Assembly: GCF_011947265.1 (NCBI RefSeq) | Contig: NZ_JAATHD010000009.1 | Coordinates: 144,971 to 208,970, forward strand | Length of the DNA stretch: 64,000 nucleotides | Reading direction: 5' to 3' | DNA from: Paenibacillus sp. HB172176 | Lineage (GTDB): Bacteria > Bacillota > Bacilli > Paenibacillales > Paenibacillaceae | Part shown: positions 29,213-37,728 of the stretch, piece by piece | Position numbering within the stretch: the first letter of the stretch is position 1 | Layout of the letters: each line of letters begins with the position of its first letter | Position numbers and translations under genes: made by a program | The notes under the pieces: model-generated | What the model saw: the letters and a program-made list of their open reading frames with translations, nothing else | What the model was told of the DNA's origin: nothing | Databases searched by the model: none

Positions 29213-30232
29213 CTACGCCCTCCTGCCCCGATAGAGCAGCAATACGAAATAAGGCACTCCGATGATCGCGATGACGATGCCGACCGGAATCTCAATTGGA
29301 GCCAATGCCGACTTCGCGATAAAATCCGAGATGAGGACGAGCAGCGCGCCGACCATGGCGCTCATCGGCAGCAGCTGCCGATGAGAGAAGCCGACAAGCC
29401 GCCTTGCGATATGCGGCGCCATCAAGCCGATGAAGCCGATTCCGCCCGACACCGAGACGCAAGCGCTGACCATGCCGATTGCGCTCAGCAGCAGAATCGC
29501 CCGTTCTTTCTCCACCGATGCGCCCAGACCGCGAGCAGTATCCTCTGCCAGTTGAAAGAGGTCCAGAATCCGCGACCGCATATAAATAACCGGCGCCAGC
29601 AAAACCAGCCAAGGCAGCATCGACAGCACATACTTCCAGTTCGCGTTATAAATGCTGCCCGACACCCACACAGCCGCCATCTCGAAATCCTGCGCGCTCA
29701 TCCGAAGCGTCAGGAACACCGTCACGGCAGACAGCCCGGAGGCCATCGCAATGCCCGTCAGCAGCAGCCGCTGTGACTCGATTCTTCCATTTTTGCGCGC
29801 ATAGAAATAAATAAGCAGAGCCGCCCCAAGCCCTCCCGCCAGCCCGACGGCAGGCATCGCAAAGATAGCGGCAAGCCCGGTGCCCTTCACCTTCCCCTGG
29901 AAAAAATAAAGAAAAACCACCATCGCCATCCCCGCTCCCGCGTTGATACCGAGAATGCCCGGATCCGCGAGATTGTTGCGGGTCAGACTCTGTACGACCG
30001 TGCCCGCCATGCCAAGGCCCATGCCGACAAGAATCGCGATGACGATGCGGGGCAGGCGGAATTTTAGAATAACGAGATCATGGTCATGCTCGGGATGAAT
30101 TCGCAGCAGTGTATGCACGACATCCTTCAAGGAAATATCGAATACGCCGTTCGTCAACGAAATATAGACTGTAATCAACATAAGCGCGGCGCTGACAGCG
30201 ACAGCCAGGCCGTATCTGCGATGTCTATTTAT
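29213..30232 (-). CDS. feuC: Ferri-siderophore ABC permease (FeuC-like)
   Basis: FecCD family permease with about nine or ten membrane segments. Typical motifs are FRLPRIVIAILVGMGLGMAGTVVQ, LADPGILGINAGAGM and GGIGFIGLMAPHIARRLVG. The first standard start codon (ATG 30181) would begin within the first membrane helix. Extending 17 codons gives NRHRRYGLAVAVSAA, the normal basic N-terminus plus first helix of this family, and ends at an ATA at 30232-30230. That ATA is 8 nt after a strong GAGGAGG and overlaps the feuB stop. I therefore annotate an AUA start, unusual but plausible. It should form the membrane channel with FeuB; no ATPase is encoded here, as in B. subtilis, where YusV is encoded elsewhere. 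Confidence 0.9.
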   Translation of the reverse strand: MNRHRRYGLAVAVSAALMLITVYISLTNGVFDISLKDVVHTLLRIHPEHDHDLVILKFRLPRIVIAILVGMGLGMAGTVVQSLTRNNLADPGILGINAGAGMAMVVFLYFFQGKVKGTGLAAIFAMPAVGLAGGLGAALLIYFYARKNGRIESQRLLLTGIAMASGLSAVTVFLTLRMSAQDFEMAAVWVSGSIYNANWKYVLSMLPWLVLLAPVIYMRSRILDLFQLAEDTARGLGASVEKERAILLLSAIGMVSACVSVSGGIGFIGLMAPHIARRLVGFSHRQLLPMSAMVGALLVLISDFIAKSALAPIEIPVGIVIAIIGVPYFVLLLYRGRRA

Positions 30233-31262
30233 TGCTCTCGCCTCCTCTTGAACGAATCAGATACAAGAAGAACGGCACGCCGAGAATCGCGGTCACGACG
30301 CTGATCGGCATCTCGAACGGATAGTTCAAGAACCGGCTGAGCACATCGCATAACGCCAGGAACACGCCGCCGATAACGGCGGAGCAGGGCACCAGCCAGC
30401 GGTAATCCATGCTCCTCGTCAGCAGCCTTGTCATATGGGGTACCAGCAAGCCGACAAATCCGATTTTGCCCGCGATCGCGACCGAAATGCCTGTCAGCAG
30501 CACGACGCTCAAAGTTGTAAGCAGCTTGACATAGACGGTCCGCTGACCGAGCGAAGCCGCGATTTCATCTCCCAGGGAGAGAATCGTGACCGACTTCGAC
30601 ATGCCAAGCGCCAGCAGCAGACCGATGACGGCGAACGGAATCGTCAGCCAGATCAGCTGCGGGTTCAACTGATGCAGCCTGGAATTGTACCAGAAGGAGA
30701 TATTTTGCGACACTTGAAAATACATGGCGATCGCCGAAGACACGCTGCTGAGGAAGGTGCCGATCAGCGTGCCCAGGATCGCCAGCCGCACCGGCGACAG
30801 CCCGCCGGGCAAGAGCGCCGCCAAGCCGAAAACAAGAATAATGCTGAACGTGGAGCCGACGAAGGAGGAGAAAATCATCGTCATCATCGACGCATAGGGA
30901 AAGAGCACCATGCAGAGCGTTACGGCGAAGGCCGAACCGTCCGAGATGCCCATAATGGAAGGGGATGCCAGATAATTCCTGGTCATCCCCTGCATAAGCG
31001 CGCCCGATACCGCCAGTAAGGCGCCGACGAGCAATGCTCCGGCAGCCCTTGGCAGTCTGGCATGCACAATAATCTGATGATCCACATTTCCCGCGTCGAA
31101 GTGAAGGAATGCATCCACAATGGTGCTGTATGGAATTCCCTTCGTTCCATAGCTGATTGACAAGATCATTGCGAGCAGCACCGCGAAGGGTGCCGCCGTC
31201 AGAATCGCCATTGGCGCCGTAACGCTTCTCTTCATAGCCTTGTACGCTCTATTCGCCTGCAA
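30225..31262 (-). CDS. feuB: Ferri-siderophore ABC permease (FeuB-like)
   Basis: 345 residues, FecCD family, nine to ten membrane segments. Motifs: ARLPRAAGALLVGALLAVSG, LASPSIMGISDGSAF, and KIGFVGLLVPHMTRLLTRS, the loop that contacts the ATPase. The frame starts at a TTG (31262) that overlaps the end of feuA by 14 bp; an ATG at 31235 with AAGG close upstream is the alternative and would leave a 13-bp gap. It ends overlapping the start of feuC, so the three genes form one translationally linked operon for ferri-bacillibactin import. Confidence 0.92.
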   Translation of the reverse strand: MQANRAYKAMKRSVTAPMAILTAAPFAVLLAMILSISYGTKGIPYSTIVDAFLHFDAGNVDHQIIVHARLPRAAGALLVGALLAVSGALMQGMTRNYLASPSIMGISDGSAFAVTLCMVLFPYASMMTMIFSSFVGSTFSIILVFGLAALLPGGLSPVRLAILGTLIGTFLSSVSSAIAMYFQVSQNISFWYNSRLHQLNPQLIWLTIPFAVIGLLLALGMSKSVTILSLGDEIAASLGQRTVYVKLLTTLSVVLLTGISVAIAGKIGFVGLLVPHMTRLLTRSMDYRWLVPCSAVIGGVFLALCDVLSRFLNYPFEMPISVVTAILGVPFFLYLIRSRGGESNK

Positions 31263-32274
31263 GGTTCAAAGCGCTGATCGCTTCCAGGAACGAAATTTTG
31301 CTGTACGCCGTGCCGCCCTGAAGCAGAGGATCTACAATATTCGTGTACACATGACCTTCTTTGGACGCATTGATCGCCTGGAAGATCGGATTCGCTTGAA
31401 GCTCCTCGAACACCTTCGGCGTATCCTTGTTCTCGTCCTCGGCAAACTGTACGAACAGGTAGTCCGGATTCATTTCGGACAATTTTTCAAGCGTAATCTG
31501 TTGTTGCGCCTTCGCCGCCGTGACATCCGCAGGAACTGTTGCACCGAGATCCTCATAAAGGGACGGATTGAAGAACACATCCGCCGGATAGATGAACAGA
31601 TTGCCCGCGCGAACGCGAATCGCAAGCACCTTCTTATCCTTCAGCGCAGGGCCGATTTTCTCCTCCAGAGCGGCTGCGTCCGTCTTATACTTCGCCAGCA
31701 CCTCTTGCACCTTGTCTTGCTTGCCTGTTAATTCTCCAAGCAAAGCCAGGTTCGCTTCCCAGTCGGTCGCGATGTGGGAGACCGGAATCGTTGGACCGAT
31801 TTCCTTCATCTTCTCGATTGTCTCCGCAGGGAACTTCGTGCTCATTAGAATGACGTCCGGCTTCAGCTTCAGAATCGCTTCCATATTCGGCTGCGACTTC
31901 TCGCCGACCATCTCCGACTCGCCCGTAATCGGCGCGAAGACTTCAGGGAATACGCCTCCGATCGTCAGAGCGCCGGCCGGTTTCACATCCAGCAGCAGCG
32001 CATCCTCCAGCGATTCAACGGAGCCGGTAATAACAAGCTTCTCCGCTGTCGCCGGCACCGTATATTCAGTACCCAGGTAGGTAATCGTTCTTGGCTCATT
32101 GCTTGCCGGCGCTTCCGTTGGATCGGCGGATGCCGTCGGCGATGCTGTTGGAGCCGTCGAGCTCGTAGGCTCCGTTGTCGCTCCCCCGTTTTCATTGTCC
32201 GAATTGTTGTTGCCGCATGCCGCCAGCACGAGCAACATAACTACAGTAATACTAAGCATGGCTAACTTCTTCAT
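31249..32274 (-). CDS. feuA: Ferri-siderophore-binding lipoprotein (FeuA-like)
   Basis: 341 residues. The signal peptide ends with the lipobox LAAC (Cys20), followed by an Asn/Thr/Ser/Ala-rich linker to about residue 58. The rest is a class III periplasmic-binding fold: TITYLGTEYTVPATAEKLVI at the N-lobe, the conserved KPDVILMS, and a long interdomain helix. This is the surface receptor for the iron-loaded siderophore. A purine-rich site GAGAGGGGAAAG precedes the ATG. A Fur box and putative Btr sites lie within 110 bp upstream. Position next to a Btr-like gene and the dhb cluster supports bacillibactin as ligand. Confidence 0.93.
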   Translation of the reverse strand: MKKLAMLSITVVMLLVLAACGNNNSDNENGGATTEPTSSTAPTASPTASADPTEAPASNEPRTITYLGTEYTVPATAEKLVITGSVESLEDALLLDVKPAGALTIGGVFPEVFAPITGESEMVGEKSQPNMEAILKLKPDVILMSTKFPAETIEKMKEIGPTIPVSHIATDWEANLALLGELTGKQDKVQEVLAKYKTDAAALEEKIGPALKDKKVLAIRVRAGNLFIYPADVFFNPSLYEDLGATVPADVTAAKAQQQITLEKLSEMNPDYLFVQFAEDENKDTPKVFEELQANPIFQAINASKEGHVYTNIVDPLLQGGTAYSKISFLEAISALNLAGE

Positions 32275-32300
32275 TCTTCTTCTTTCCCCTCTCTATCGAT

Positions 32301-32319
32301 ACGAATGATAATCATTCTC
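32301..32319 (-). promoter_or_regulatory. Fur box of the feuABC operon
   Basis: A perfect 15-bp palindrome GAATGATAATCATTC (32303-32317) lies within a Fur-like 19-mer between the -10 and the feuA start. Confidence 0.88.
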
Positions 32320-32324
32320 ATAAA

Positions 32325-32387
32325 AGTATAAAAGGAATAACCTCATCCGAACATGGACAATAGTCGGAAATGTTCATGTACGATTGT
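32325..32387 (-). promoter_or_regulatory. feuA promoter with two putative Btr sites
   Basis: The -10 is TATACT on the minus strand (32325-32330). The 12-bp repeats are ATGGACAATAGT at 32353-32364 and ATGTACGATTGT at 32376-32387 (plus-strand reading), 23 bp apart, with the proximal one 23 bp from the -10. The distal repeat overlaps the last codons of the upstream regulator gene. The same arrangement is present at 29025-29087. Confidence 0.6.
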
Positions 32388-33993
32388 CATATAGCCGCTC
32401 GTAGGCCTGCTCCAGCATGCGTTCCATCGCATAGGCCGAATATTCGCGCCACGGATCGGATGAGATCGCATGCACATGATTGCGGCGAACCGCCTTCATA
32501 TCCTGCCAAACCTCCTTCGTCCGCAGCTCCTCCCAATAGTGCAGCGTTACCGATTCCTGGCGAATGTTGAACAGCAAATGATCCGCGTCAAGCGCGGCGA
32601 GCTCCTCGGGCGTGACGCTCTGGTTAGCCCCATAGGTCTCGCTCCCCACTGGACGCTGAAGCTGCAGCTCCTCGAACATATCCCGCATGCCGCTAGACGG
32701 GAATAGATAGAGCTGATCTTGATAGAGACTGACAATTAGAACAGTCTCCTCTCTCAGTCTCTCATGAATTCGCTCGCGTACAAGGCATAGCCGCCGATCA
32801 TAACGCTCCAGCCATGTGCTCGCCTCTTCCGACGCATGGACAATCTCGGCGATGGCTCGGAGCTGCTCGCGCCAGCACATCGAATAGAGCGGCACCACAT
32901 GCAGCTCTGACAGCTGCGACAAGCGATCCCGCTCCGGCGGCTGCAATTGATCGGTCGCAATAATGCAGTCCAGCGGCTCCTCTGACTCTTCGAGCGCGTC
33001 TATATTCGTCTCCCAGTCCAGATTGAAGCGATAGCAGCTCAGATGCAGCGGAATATCATGCCGATAATTGGCGTAATAATAGGACGTCCATTTCGGATGA
33101 ATCGGTGCGGCGTACGGCATCATATGCAAGGCCAGCAATTGCCCCAGCACCGAAGCGCTGTAAGCGACAATCTTCTGCTTGCGGTTTTTCATATACGCCA
33201 TCGGCGACACGCCAACCTCTTTCTTGAATATCCGGCTAAAATAAAACTCATCATGATACCCCACCTGATAGGCGACATCCCTCAGCAGCGCGCCCTCCTG
33301 CAGCATCAGCCGCTTCGCGCGATTGACCCTGACCTCCTTCACATAGTCCATCGCCGTTTTGCCATACGTTTTTTTGAACAGGCTGACATAATATTTCGGG
33401 CTGATTTCCGCCATTCTCGCAAGCTGCTCTATTGTAATGACTTCCTTATAGTTCGCCCCTATGTAGCTCAGCGTTCGGTCCAGAGCCGTCCGCGAATCAT
33501 TCGCTGCGCAATGACGTCTGTGAAGCAGAATCCAGGTCAGCAGCTCCAGGAACAAGCTCTGACCTTTGAAGCGCTCGATCATGTGCTCGCTGCGGCTGCA
33601 TTCCATTAAGGATTCGCACAATTGATGCAGCGCGTGATCGCCGTAGATGTCTATTTCGCTGGGCAGCGCAGCTTCCTTAGAGACTCCCTCGTCCCGGTGA
33701 AGGTCGAACAAGAGCAGATACACCTCCAGCCCTTCTCCCTTCTTTTCGCTGAAGGCAATCGTCTGCCCAGGCTCTATGAATCTCACTGCATCTCCGTGCA
33801 GACGATGCGTATCGAGATGAATCGTAATCGTTCCTTCGCCCTGATTGGCAAGAATCAACGCATGAGCTTGCAAAAGCTGCGGCTGGAATCCATCATGCCG
33901 AAGCAAGCGGATGCTGCGGAATTTGAACCAGAGCCCATCCAGGCTTAGCTCGCTCGCTGATGGGTCATCAGCAGATATGATTGATTCGGACAC
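32374..33993 (-). CDS. btr: AraC-type activator with C-terminal siderophore-binding domain (Btr-like)
   Basis: 539 residues in three parts: an N-terminal cupin-like stretch (about 1-160), an AraC double helix-turn-helix (about 170-270; IEQLARMAEISPKYYVSLFKK and LLRDVAYQVGYHDEFYFSRIFKK), and a C-terminal periplasmic-binding-protein-like domain (about 280-530) similar to siderophore receptors. This is the architecture of B. subtilis Btr, which binds bacillibactin and activates feuABC-ybbA. No signal peptide is present. The start is a GTG behind GGAGG. It precedes feuA exactly as in B. subtilis. A consensus promoter and the best Fur box of the window lie upstream, so it should be made only when iron is short. 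Confidence 0.92.
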   Translation of the reverse strand: MSESIISADDPSASELSLDGLWFKFRSIRLLRHDGFQPQLLQAHALILANQGEGTITIHLDTHRLHGDAVRFIEPGQTIAFSEKKGEGLEVYLLLFDLHRDEGVSKEAALPSEIDIYGDHALHQLCESLMECSRSEHMIERFKGQSLFLELLTWILLHRRHCAANDSRTALDRTLSYIGANYKEVITIEQLARMAEISPKYYVSLFKKTYGKTAMDYVKEVRVNRAKRLMLQEGALLRDVAYQVGYHDEFYFSRIFKKEVGVSPMAYMKNRKQKIVAYSASVLGQLLALHMMPYAAPIHPKWTSYYYANYRHDIPLHLSCYRFNLDWETNIDALEESEEPLDCIIATDQLQPPERDRLSQLSELHVVPLYSMCWREQLRAIAEIVHASEEASTWLERYDRRLCLVRERIHERLREETVLIVSLYQDQLYLFPSSGMRDMFEELQLQRPVGSETYGANQSVTPEELAALDADHLLFNIRQESVTLHYWEELRTKEVWQDMKAVRRNHVHAISSDPWREYSAYAMERMLEQAYERLYDNRT

Positions 33994-34039
33994 TCTCCGC
34001 CACCTCCAATTGTTGTTTCACTTCTTCAAACTCATATTT

Positions 34040-34094
34040 GATAATGATAACCATTATCATTATGGATTCTACACAACGAAAGAAGACCTGTCAA
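34040..34094 (-). promoter_or_regulatory. btr promoter and Fur box
   Basis: On the minus strand TTGACA (34089-34094), a 17-bp spacer and TAGAAT (34066-34071) form a near-consensus promoter. The Fur box GATAATGATAACCATTATC (34040-34058, 18 of 19) lies just downstream of the -10. Confidence 0.88.
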
Positions 34095-34109
34095 TAAGAG
34101 ACAGGTCTT
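34083..34109 (-). terminator. Probable terminator of the antitoxin locus, overlapping the btr -35
   Basis: A perfect 10-bp stem (AAGACCTGTC/GACAGGTCTT) with a 7-nt loop follows the antitoxin and toxin remnant on the minus strand; the next bases are CTTTCGTT, only modestly T-rich. The downstream arm includes part of the btr -35 element. Confidence 0.55.
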
Positions 34110-34159
34110 AATAACGAATTATTGCTGCAAACCACTTCCAATCGAGCGGTTGTCCTAGA

Positions 34160-34273
34160 TTATTCGAACGAGCCAAATAACTCACGAAGATAGTCTCTAC
34201 GCCCATGCAAAATCCGATGGATAATTATCGTATCGTTCATGATCCGATAAAAGACCAAATACGGACTAACTAC
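34160..34273 (-). pseudogene. 5'-truncated RelE/ParE family toxin remnant
   Basis: In frame, GTA at 34273 through TAA at 34160-34162 reads VVSPYLVFYRIMNDTIIIHR then ILHGRRDY, the unmistakable C-terminal third of ParE/RelE toxins. The frame upstream meets a TGA three codons earlier and contains no start, so the N-terminal 50-60 residues that normally follow the antitoxin are gone. The remnant overlaps the antitoxin stop by 4 bp. No toxin activity is expected. Confidence 0.8.
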
Positions 34274-34539
34274 AATGCGGCATCAATCTTCCTCCGCATT
34301 CTTTCCATTACTTGATCATGATCGATTAATTCTGCACCTTCGGCAATCTGCTTTTCCGCAATCAGAAGCTTAGATTGAAGTTTGATACGAGACTCCATTC
34401 GTCGATATGCTTCATGACTCATAACAACTAGATCGGCTTCCCCATTGCGTGTTAAAACCACTGGTTCATCAATTTCATGGCAATATTTTGAAAATCCATT
34501 ATAATCTTGTCGAATAGTTGTTGAGGGCTTGATATTCAT
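34270..34539 (-). CDS. Phd/YefM-type antitoxin, now without an intact toxin
   Basis: 89 residues. The N-terminal DNA-binding part has the Phd/YefM pattern (IKPSTTIRQDYNGFSKYCHE, then EPVVLTRNGEADLVVMSHEAY). The C-terminal part is a charged helix that normally wraps the toxin. The ATG lies 10 nt after AAAGGG. The gene looks intact, but the toxin gene after it has lost its 5' part, so this is an orphan antitoxin that may still repress its own promoter or neutralise related toxins elsewhere. Confidence 0.85.
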   Translation of the reverse strand: MNIKPSTTIRQDYNGFSKYCHEIDEPVVLTRNGEADLVVMSHEAYRRMESRIKLQSKLLIAEKQIAEGAELIDHDQVMERMRRKIDAAL

Positions 34540-34627
34540 TCACTATAAACCCTTTCCGAATGACATTATTCTGACTAAATTATATCACTAAACTAACACT
34601 GACTGCTACCCGCCGCTTAACCGCTAT

Positions 34628-34664
34628 TTATGATAAGGTTCAGCATAACATTCAAAGGGCGAAA
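34628..34664 (+). repeat. Dispersed 37-bp element, copy A
   Basis: TTATGATAAGGTTCAGC followed at fixed distance by CGAAA. Two further ungapped copies are at 38359 and 49288; all three lie in gaps between genes. Confidence 0.5.
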
Positions 34665-34713
34665 TTTAAGGGCACTTCATTTAGGAGCCCACTTATCCCT
34701 AAGATCATTATCC

Positions 34714-35676
34714 CTAAGATCCTAACATCTCATTCACAATAACAAGGAGTTCTTCCTTAGAAAGAGTCGGCGATTTGCTTCCAACGCTGTAGACAAGGGT
34801 ATAATCGGCATACGTTTCTATCCATTGAATATCCTGGACCATGTTCGACTCGCTAAGAAAGTAAGGTTTAATTTTGAAATAGTATACCTCTGCTCTATTT
34901 ACATTTATTGTTTCTCTCTCTATATCGCCTAAGATCATTTTAAAATCTGTCTTTTGCTTAATTAACTGCATACTCACATAAATTTCATCCTGCCTTTCAT
35001 TGTGATAGATCGTAGTGAATACATCTTCCACTTTCTTGCCGACCTGCTTCTTCCACACAACTTTTCCTTCAGCAGTTTCCGATTCTCTTTTCAGTTCCGG
35101 AAGAAACCTAAACGATTCCTCAGACACAAAGCCGCCGAAAGGCAGTTCTTCCTGACCTCCGACAAATTTCAGGTCGTTCGACCCAGAAGAGGGGAGCTTA
35201 TACTCTTTCACATTTTGAGCTAGTACAGTCTCCCATTTCTTTAACTGAGTAACCACAGTAGGATTGGATACTACAGTGAGCATATCTTTCTTGTTGAATA
35301 ACTTGGCCATTTCCGGTAAGTATACGACTGCCGATTCCCCTACCTCCAACTTCGCTTTAACATCCTTTAGGTCATTATAGATTTGGGAAGATAGTACTTC
35401 GTCATATCTAGAATGATGAGGCTTTGTATACTGAAACCTCACTCGATTATCGCCATAATGATACCAAATGTAGCTAGTGAATCCAGAGATTATAGTAAGA
35501 ACACCGAGTATTAATACAATCTTAAGCAGCACTGGCCTCAACTGTTGTGCACCATGATTTCTACGTCTCTGATCTGCTTCATAAAGTCTCCTAATCACCT
35601 CCTCATGAGTAGCAGGTGGCTGTATTTCCATAGCTTTCGACTTATACTGTTCGGCCAATTGATCGCTATTGAACAC
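34714..35676 (-). CDS. Single-pass membrane protein, probable anti-sigma factor
   Basis: About 320 residues. A cytoplasmic N-terminal part of 50 residues (with THEEVIRRLYEADQRRR) is followed by one membrane segment (LKIVLILGVLTIISGFTSYIW) and an extracellular domain of about 240 residues that I cannot assign to a named family. The frame opens at 35694, but GAGGAGG within it precedes the GTG at 35676 by about 9 nt, which overlaps the sigma-factor stop by 11 bp. Tight coupling to an ECF sigma gene and the topology suggest it holds the sigma factor at the membrane. This is inference from context. Confidence 0.75.
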   Translation of the reverse strand: MFNSDQLAEQYKSKAMEIQPPATHEEVIRRLYEADQRRRNHGAQQLRPVLLKIVLILGVLTIISGFTSYIWYHYGDNRVRFQYTKPHHSRYDEVLSSQIYNDLKDVKAKLEVGESAVVYLPEMAKLFNKKDMLTVVSNPTVVTQLKKWETVLAQNVKEYKLPSSGSNDLKFVGGQEELPFGGFVSEESFRFLPELKRESETAEGKVVWKKQVGKKVEDVFTTIYHNERQDEIYVSMQLIKQKTDFKMILGDIERETINVNRAEVYYFKIKPYFLSESNMVQDIQWIETYADYTLVYSVGSKSPTLSKEELLVIVNEMLGS

Positions 35677-36253
35677 GGATTGATGCCTCCTCACCCGCAG
35701 AGTGGATTTCGATGAGTTTCCGAAGACGACGGATGGCCAAGTGATGGCGTGATTTTACAGTTCCTAATGGAATGTTCAAGCATTCAGCCATCTCCTCGTA
35801 GGAACTGTTCTGGTAATACCTTAGTACAATTATTTCTCTAAGCTTTAAGGATAATTTATCCACATTTACGAGCATTTCATACTCGTTTTCCGCCTCAATC
35901 ACTAGCTCCTCCGGTTGCTTAGGCGACTGCTGTGCATACACCATCCAACTTCGGGTGTTTAGTTTCATTTTTCTCCATAGTTTCCGTTTCCAATTACTTG
36001 TTTGTCTAAGGATGAGACCGTTTAACCATGCACGAAAAGGTTTGTTGAAATCGTAGGTGGGCAGTGCTTGAAAGAGTGCAATATACACTTCATTTACGAT
36101 ATCCTCGACTTCTCCCTTATTTCTGCTTAAAAAATATACCATCCGATAGATATGATCATTAATGCGATTATAAACTTCCCCAAAGGCCCCCTGATCCCCC
36201 TGCCTCATAAGTCGGAGCCACGGATGCAATTCGTTGTCTTCTACTCTGTCCAC
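35666..36253 (-). CDS. ECF-type RNA polymerase sigma factor
   Basis: About 195 residues. Region 2 includes DIVNEVYIALFQALPTYDF and region 4 the helix-turn-helix YEEMAECLNIPLGTVKSRHH. The frame is open to 36385, but the extra part has no sigma features and overlaps the hydrolase gene; the GTG at 36253, which overlaps the hydrolase stop by 13 bp, gives the normal length. It is the third gene in an operon with a lipoprotein and a serine hydrolase before it and the putative anti-sigma factor after it. It may transcribe its own operon from an ECF-like promoter near 38290. Confidence 0.9.
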   Translation of the reverse strand: MDRVEDNELHPWLRLMRQGDQGAFGEVYNRINDHIYRMVYFLSRNKGEVEDIVNEVYIALFQALPTYDFNKPFRAWLNGLILRQTSNWKRKLWRKMKLNTRSWMVYAQQSPKQPEELVIEAENEYEMLVNVDKLSLKLREIIVLRYYQNSSYEEMAECLNIPLGTVKSRHHLAIRRLRKLIEIHSAGEEASIRVQ

Positions 36254-37728
36254 CCCCGATGAATAAAACCTCGTATCTGTCGAACCCTTAAGAGCATCTT
36301 GATTAGACCGATTAACAGTAATGTGATTGGAAGGAATAATAATGCATGTCCAGCGCCAGGTACATAGTTCAGAATTGTCCTCCAAGGCGCCATCAGTCTT
36401 CTCGGAACTTGTAATAAGACTACAAGAGGTATTACGAAATAGATAAAGATGTTTGCTAGAGTGATTAGAATAAAGCCAACCGATGTCCCTTTAAATCTCG
36501 GCTTTCTGTTTGTTGGGCTGTATATCGACCACAAAATCCATAAGACAACAACTATAATAAGGATATTTATGTATAGATCAATGTCTCCAAACTTGGTCGG
36601 TGCCAGAGTGCCCCAATAAAACAACTCTCCGTCTGAAACCAAATTTATTAGATTATAGGAAAGCTGCTGATAAACGTTGCCATACAATTTTGTCTTTAAT
36701 GCATCATTCGTATTCATAAGCACAACAAGGCCCCAACCGCTTTCAATGAGAATAATGACATCTGAATGGAAATTTTCGGTGTCTCCTCCATGCGAAATCA
36801 TTTGAGGATCTGTAAACCAACCCATACCGTAAGGGAAAACGGCGGAACGTTGATGCATTTCCCTCATTCCCTCTAAAGAAAGTAAAGAAGTATTCTGGTA
36901 TTTCCCTCCGCTGATCTGAGCGACTAAATAATGCGTCATGTCCTCTGCTGAAGAAATTAAATAACCAGCAGGTACATTAGCCTGTTGAAACCTTGGATTT
37001 GTCGATGTCATCCTGCCGAATACGGATTGATAACCGCTAGCCAGTCCATTTCGTAATGCTTCCAATCTTACGGAAAAGCTATTCTTCATATCTAAAGGGA
37101 TAAATATATGTTCTTCTATATATTGCTCATAGCTAAACCCAGAGACACGTTGAACAATTTCGCCTAGAATGATGTAATTTGTATTTGAATATTGAAAAGT
37201 GGTCCCTACTGGCTTAGCAAGCATTAAATTACTCTGCTCACGCACAACCTTCTCTAATGATTGATTGCCCGCATTTAGAATTTCCCTTCCCTCATAAGTG
37301 GATATCCCGCTAGTTTGGTTTAAGAGGTCACGAACGGTAACTTGTCTAACCCCTCCAGGATCATCCAGTCGTAACCAAGGTAAATAATGCTGCACATCCG
37401 TATCTAGTTCGATTTTACCTTGCTCTACTAACTGCATAATGGCTAACGCCGTAAAGGATTTACTAACAGATCCTAGTATAAAAGGGGTTTGGGGAGTAAC
37501 CAACCTTCCGCTGTTATCCGCTGTTCCATACCCTTTGAGATACACCAATTTGTCTCCCTTGACAATACCCAGGGAGAGTCCCGGTATATTGCAATCTCTC
37601 ATTCCTTGCTCAACCATTATATCGATCTTTTTCTCATCAATTGTTTGATTAGATGCATTGGCCTCAAGGATCGAACAATGGGTTATTAGATACATTACGA
37701 CTAGAAGTGAGACTATAATTATTTTCAT
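36241..37728 (-). CDS. Secreted, membrane-anchored serine hydrolase (beta-lactamase/PBP4* family)
   Basis: 495 residues. A signal peptide (first 25 residues) is followed by a class-C beta-lactamase-like domain: SxxK motif as GSVSKSFTAL near residue 90, the Y-S-N motif in FQYSNTNYIILG, and the HGG motif in ISHGGDTENF. Three hydrophobic segments at about 378-490 fix it in the membrane. Such proteins act as D-amino peptidases or esterases on cell-wall material rather than as true beta-lactamases. The ATG overlaps the preceding lipoprotein stop (TAATG). Being in the same operon as an ECF sigma factor suggests a cell-envelope stress role. Confidence 0.9.
   Translation of the reverse strand: MKIIIVSLLVVMYLITHCSILEANASNQTIDEKKIDIMVEQGMRDCNIPGLSLGIVKGDKLVYLKGYGTADNSGRLVTPQTPFILGSVSKSFTALAIMQLVEQGKIELDTDVQHYLPWLRLDDPGGVRQVTVRDLLNQTSGISTYEGREILNAGNQSLEKVVREQSNLMLAKPVGTTFQYSNTNYIILGEIVQRVSGFSYEQYIEEHIFIPLDMKNSFSVRLEALRNGLASGYQSVFGRMTSTNPRFQQANVPAGYLISSAEDMTHYLVAQISGGKYQNTSLLSLEGMREMHQRSAVFPYGMGWFTDPQMISHGGDTENFHSDVIILIESGWGLVVLMNTNDALKTKLYGNVYQQLSYNLINLVSDGELFYWGTLAPTKFGDIDLYINILIIVVVLWILWSIYSPTNRKPRFKGTSVGFILITLANIFIYFVIPLVVLLQVPRRLMAPWRTILNYVPGAGHALLFLPITLLLIGLIKMLLRVRQIRGFIHRGWTE

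Noticed and set aside
34160..34539. Functional toxin-antitoxin pair
   Set aside because: The toxin lacks its N-terminal half and any start codon.
36241..37728. True beta-lactamase giving antibiotic resistance
   Set aside because: The C-terminal membrane segments and the ECF operon context fit PBP4*-type serine hydrolases better; sequence motifs alone cannot show beta-lactam hydrolysis.
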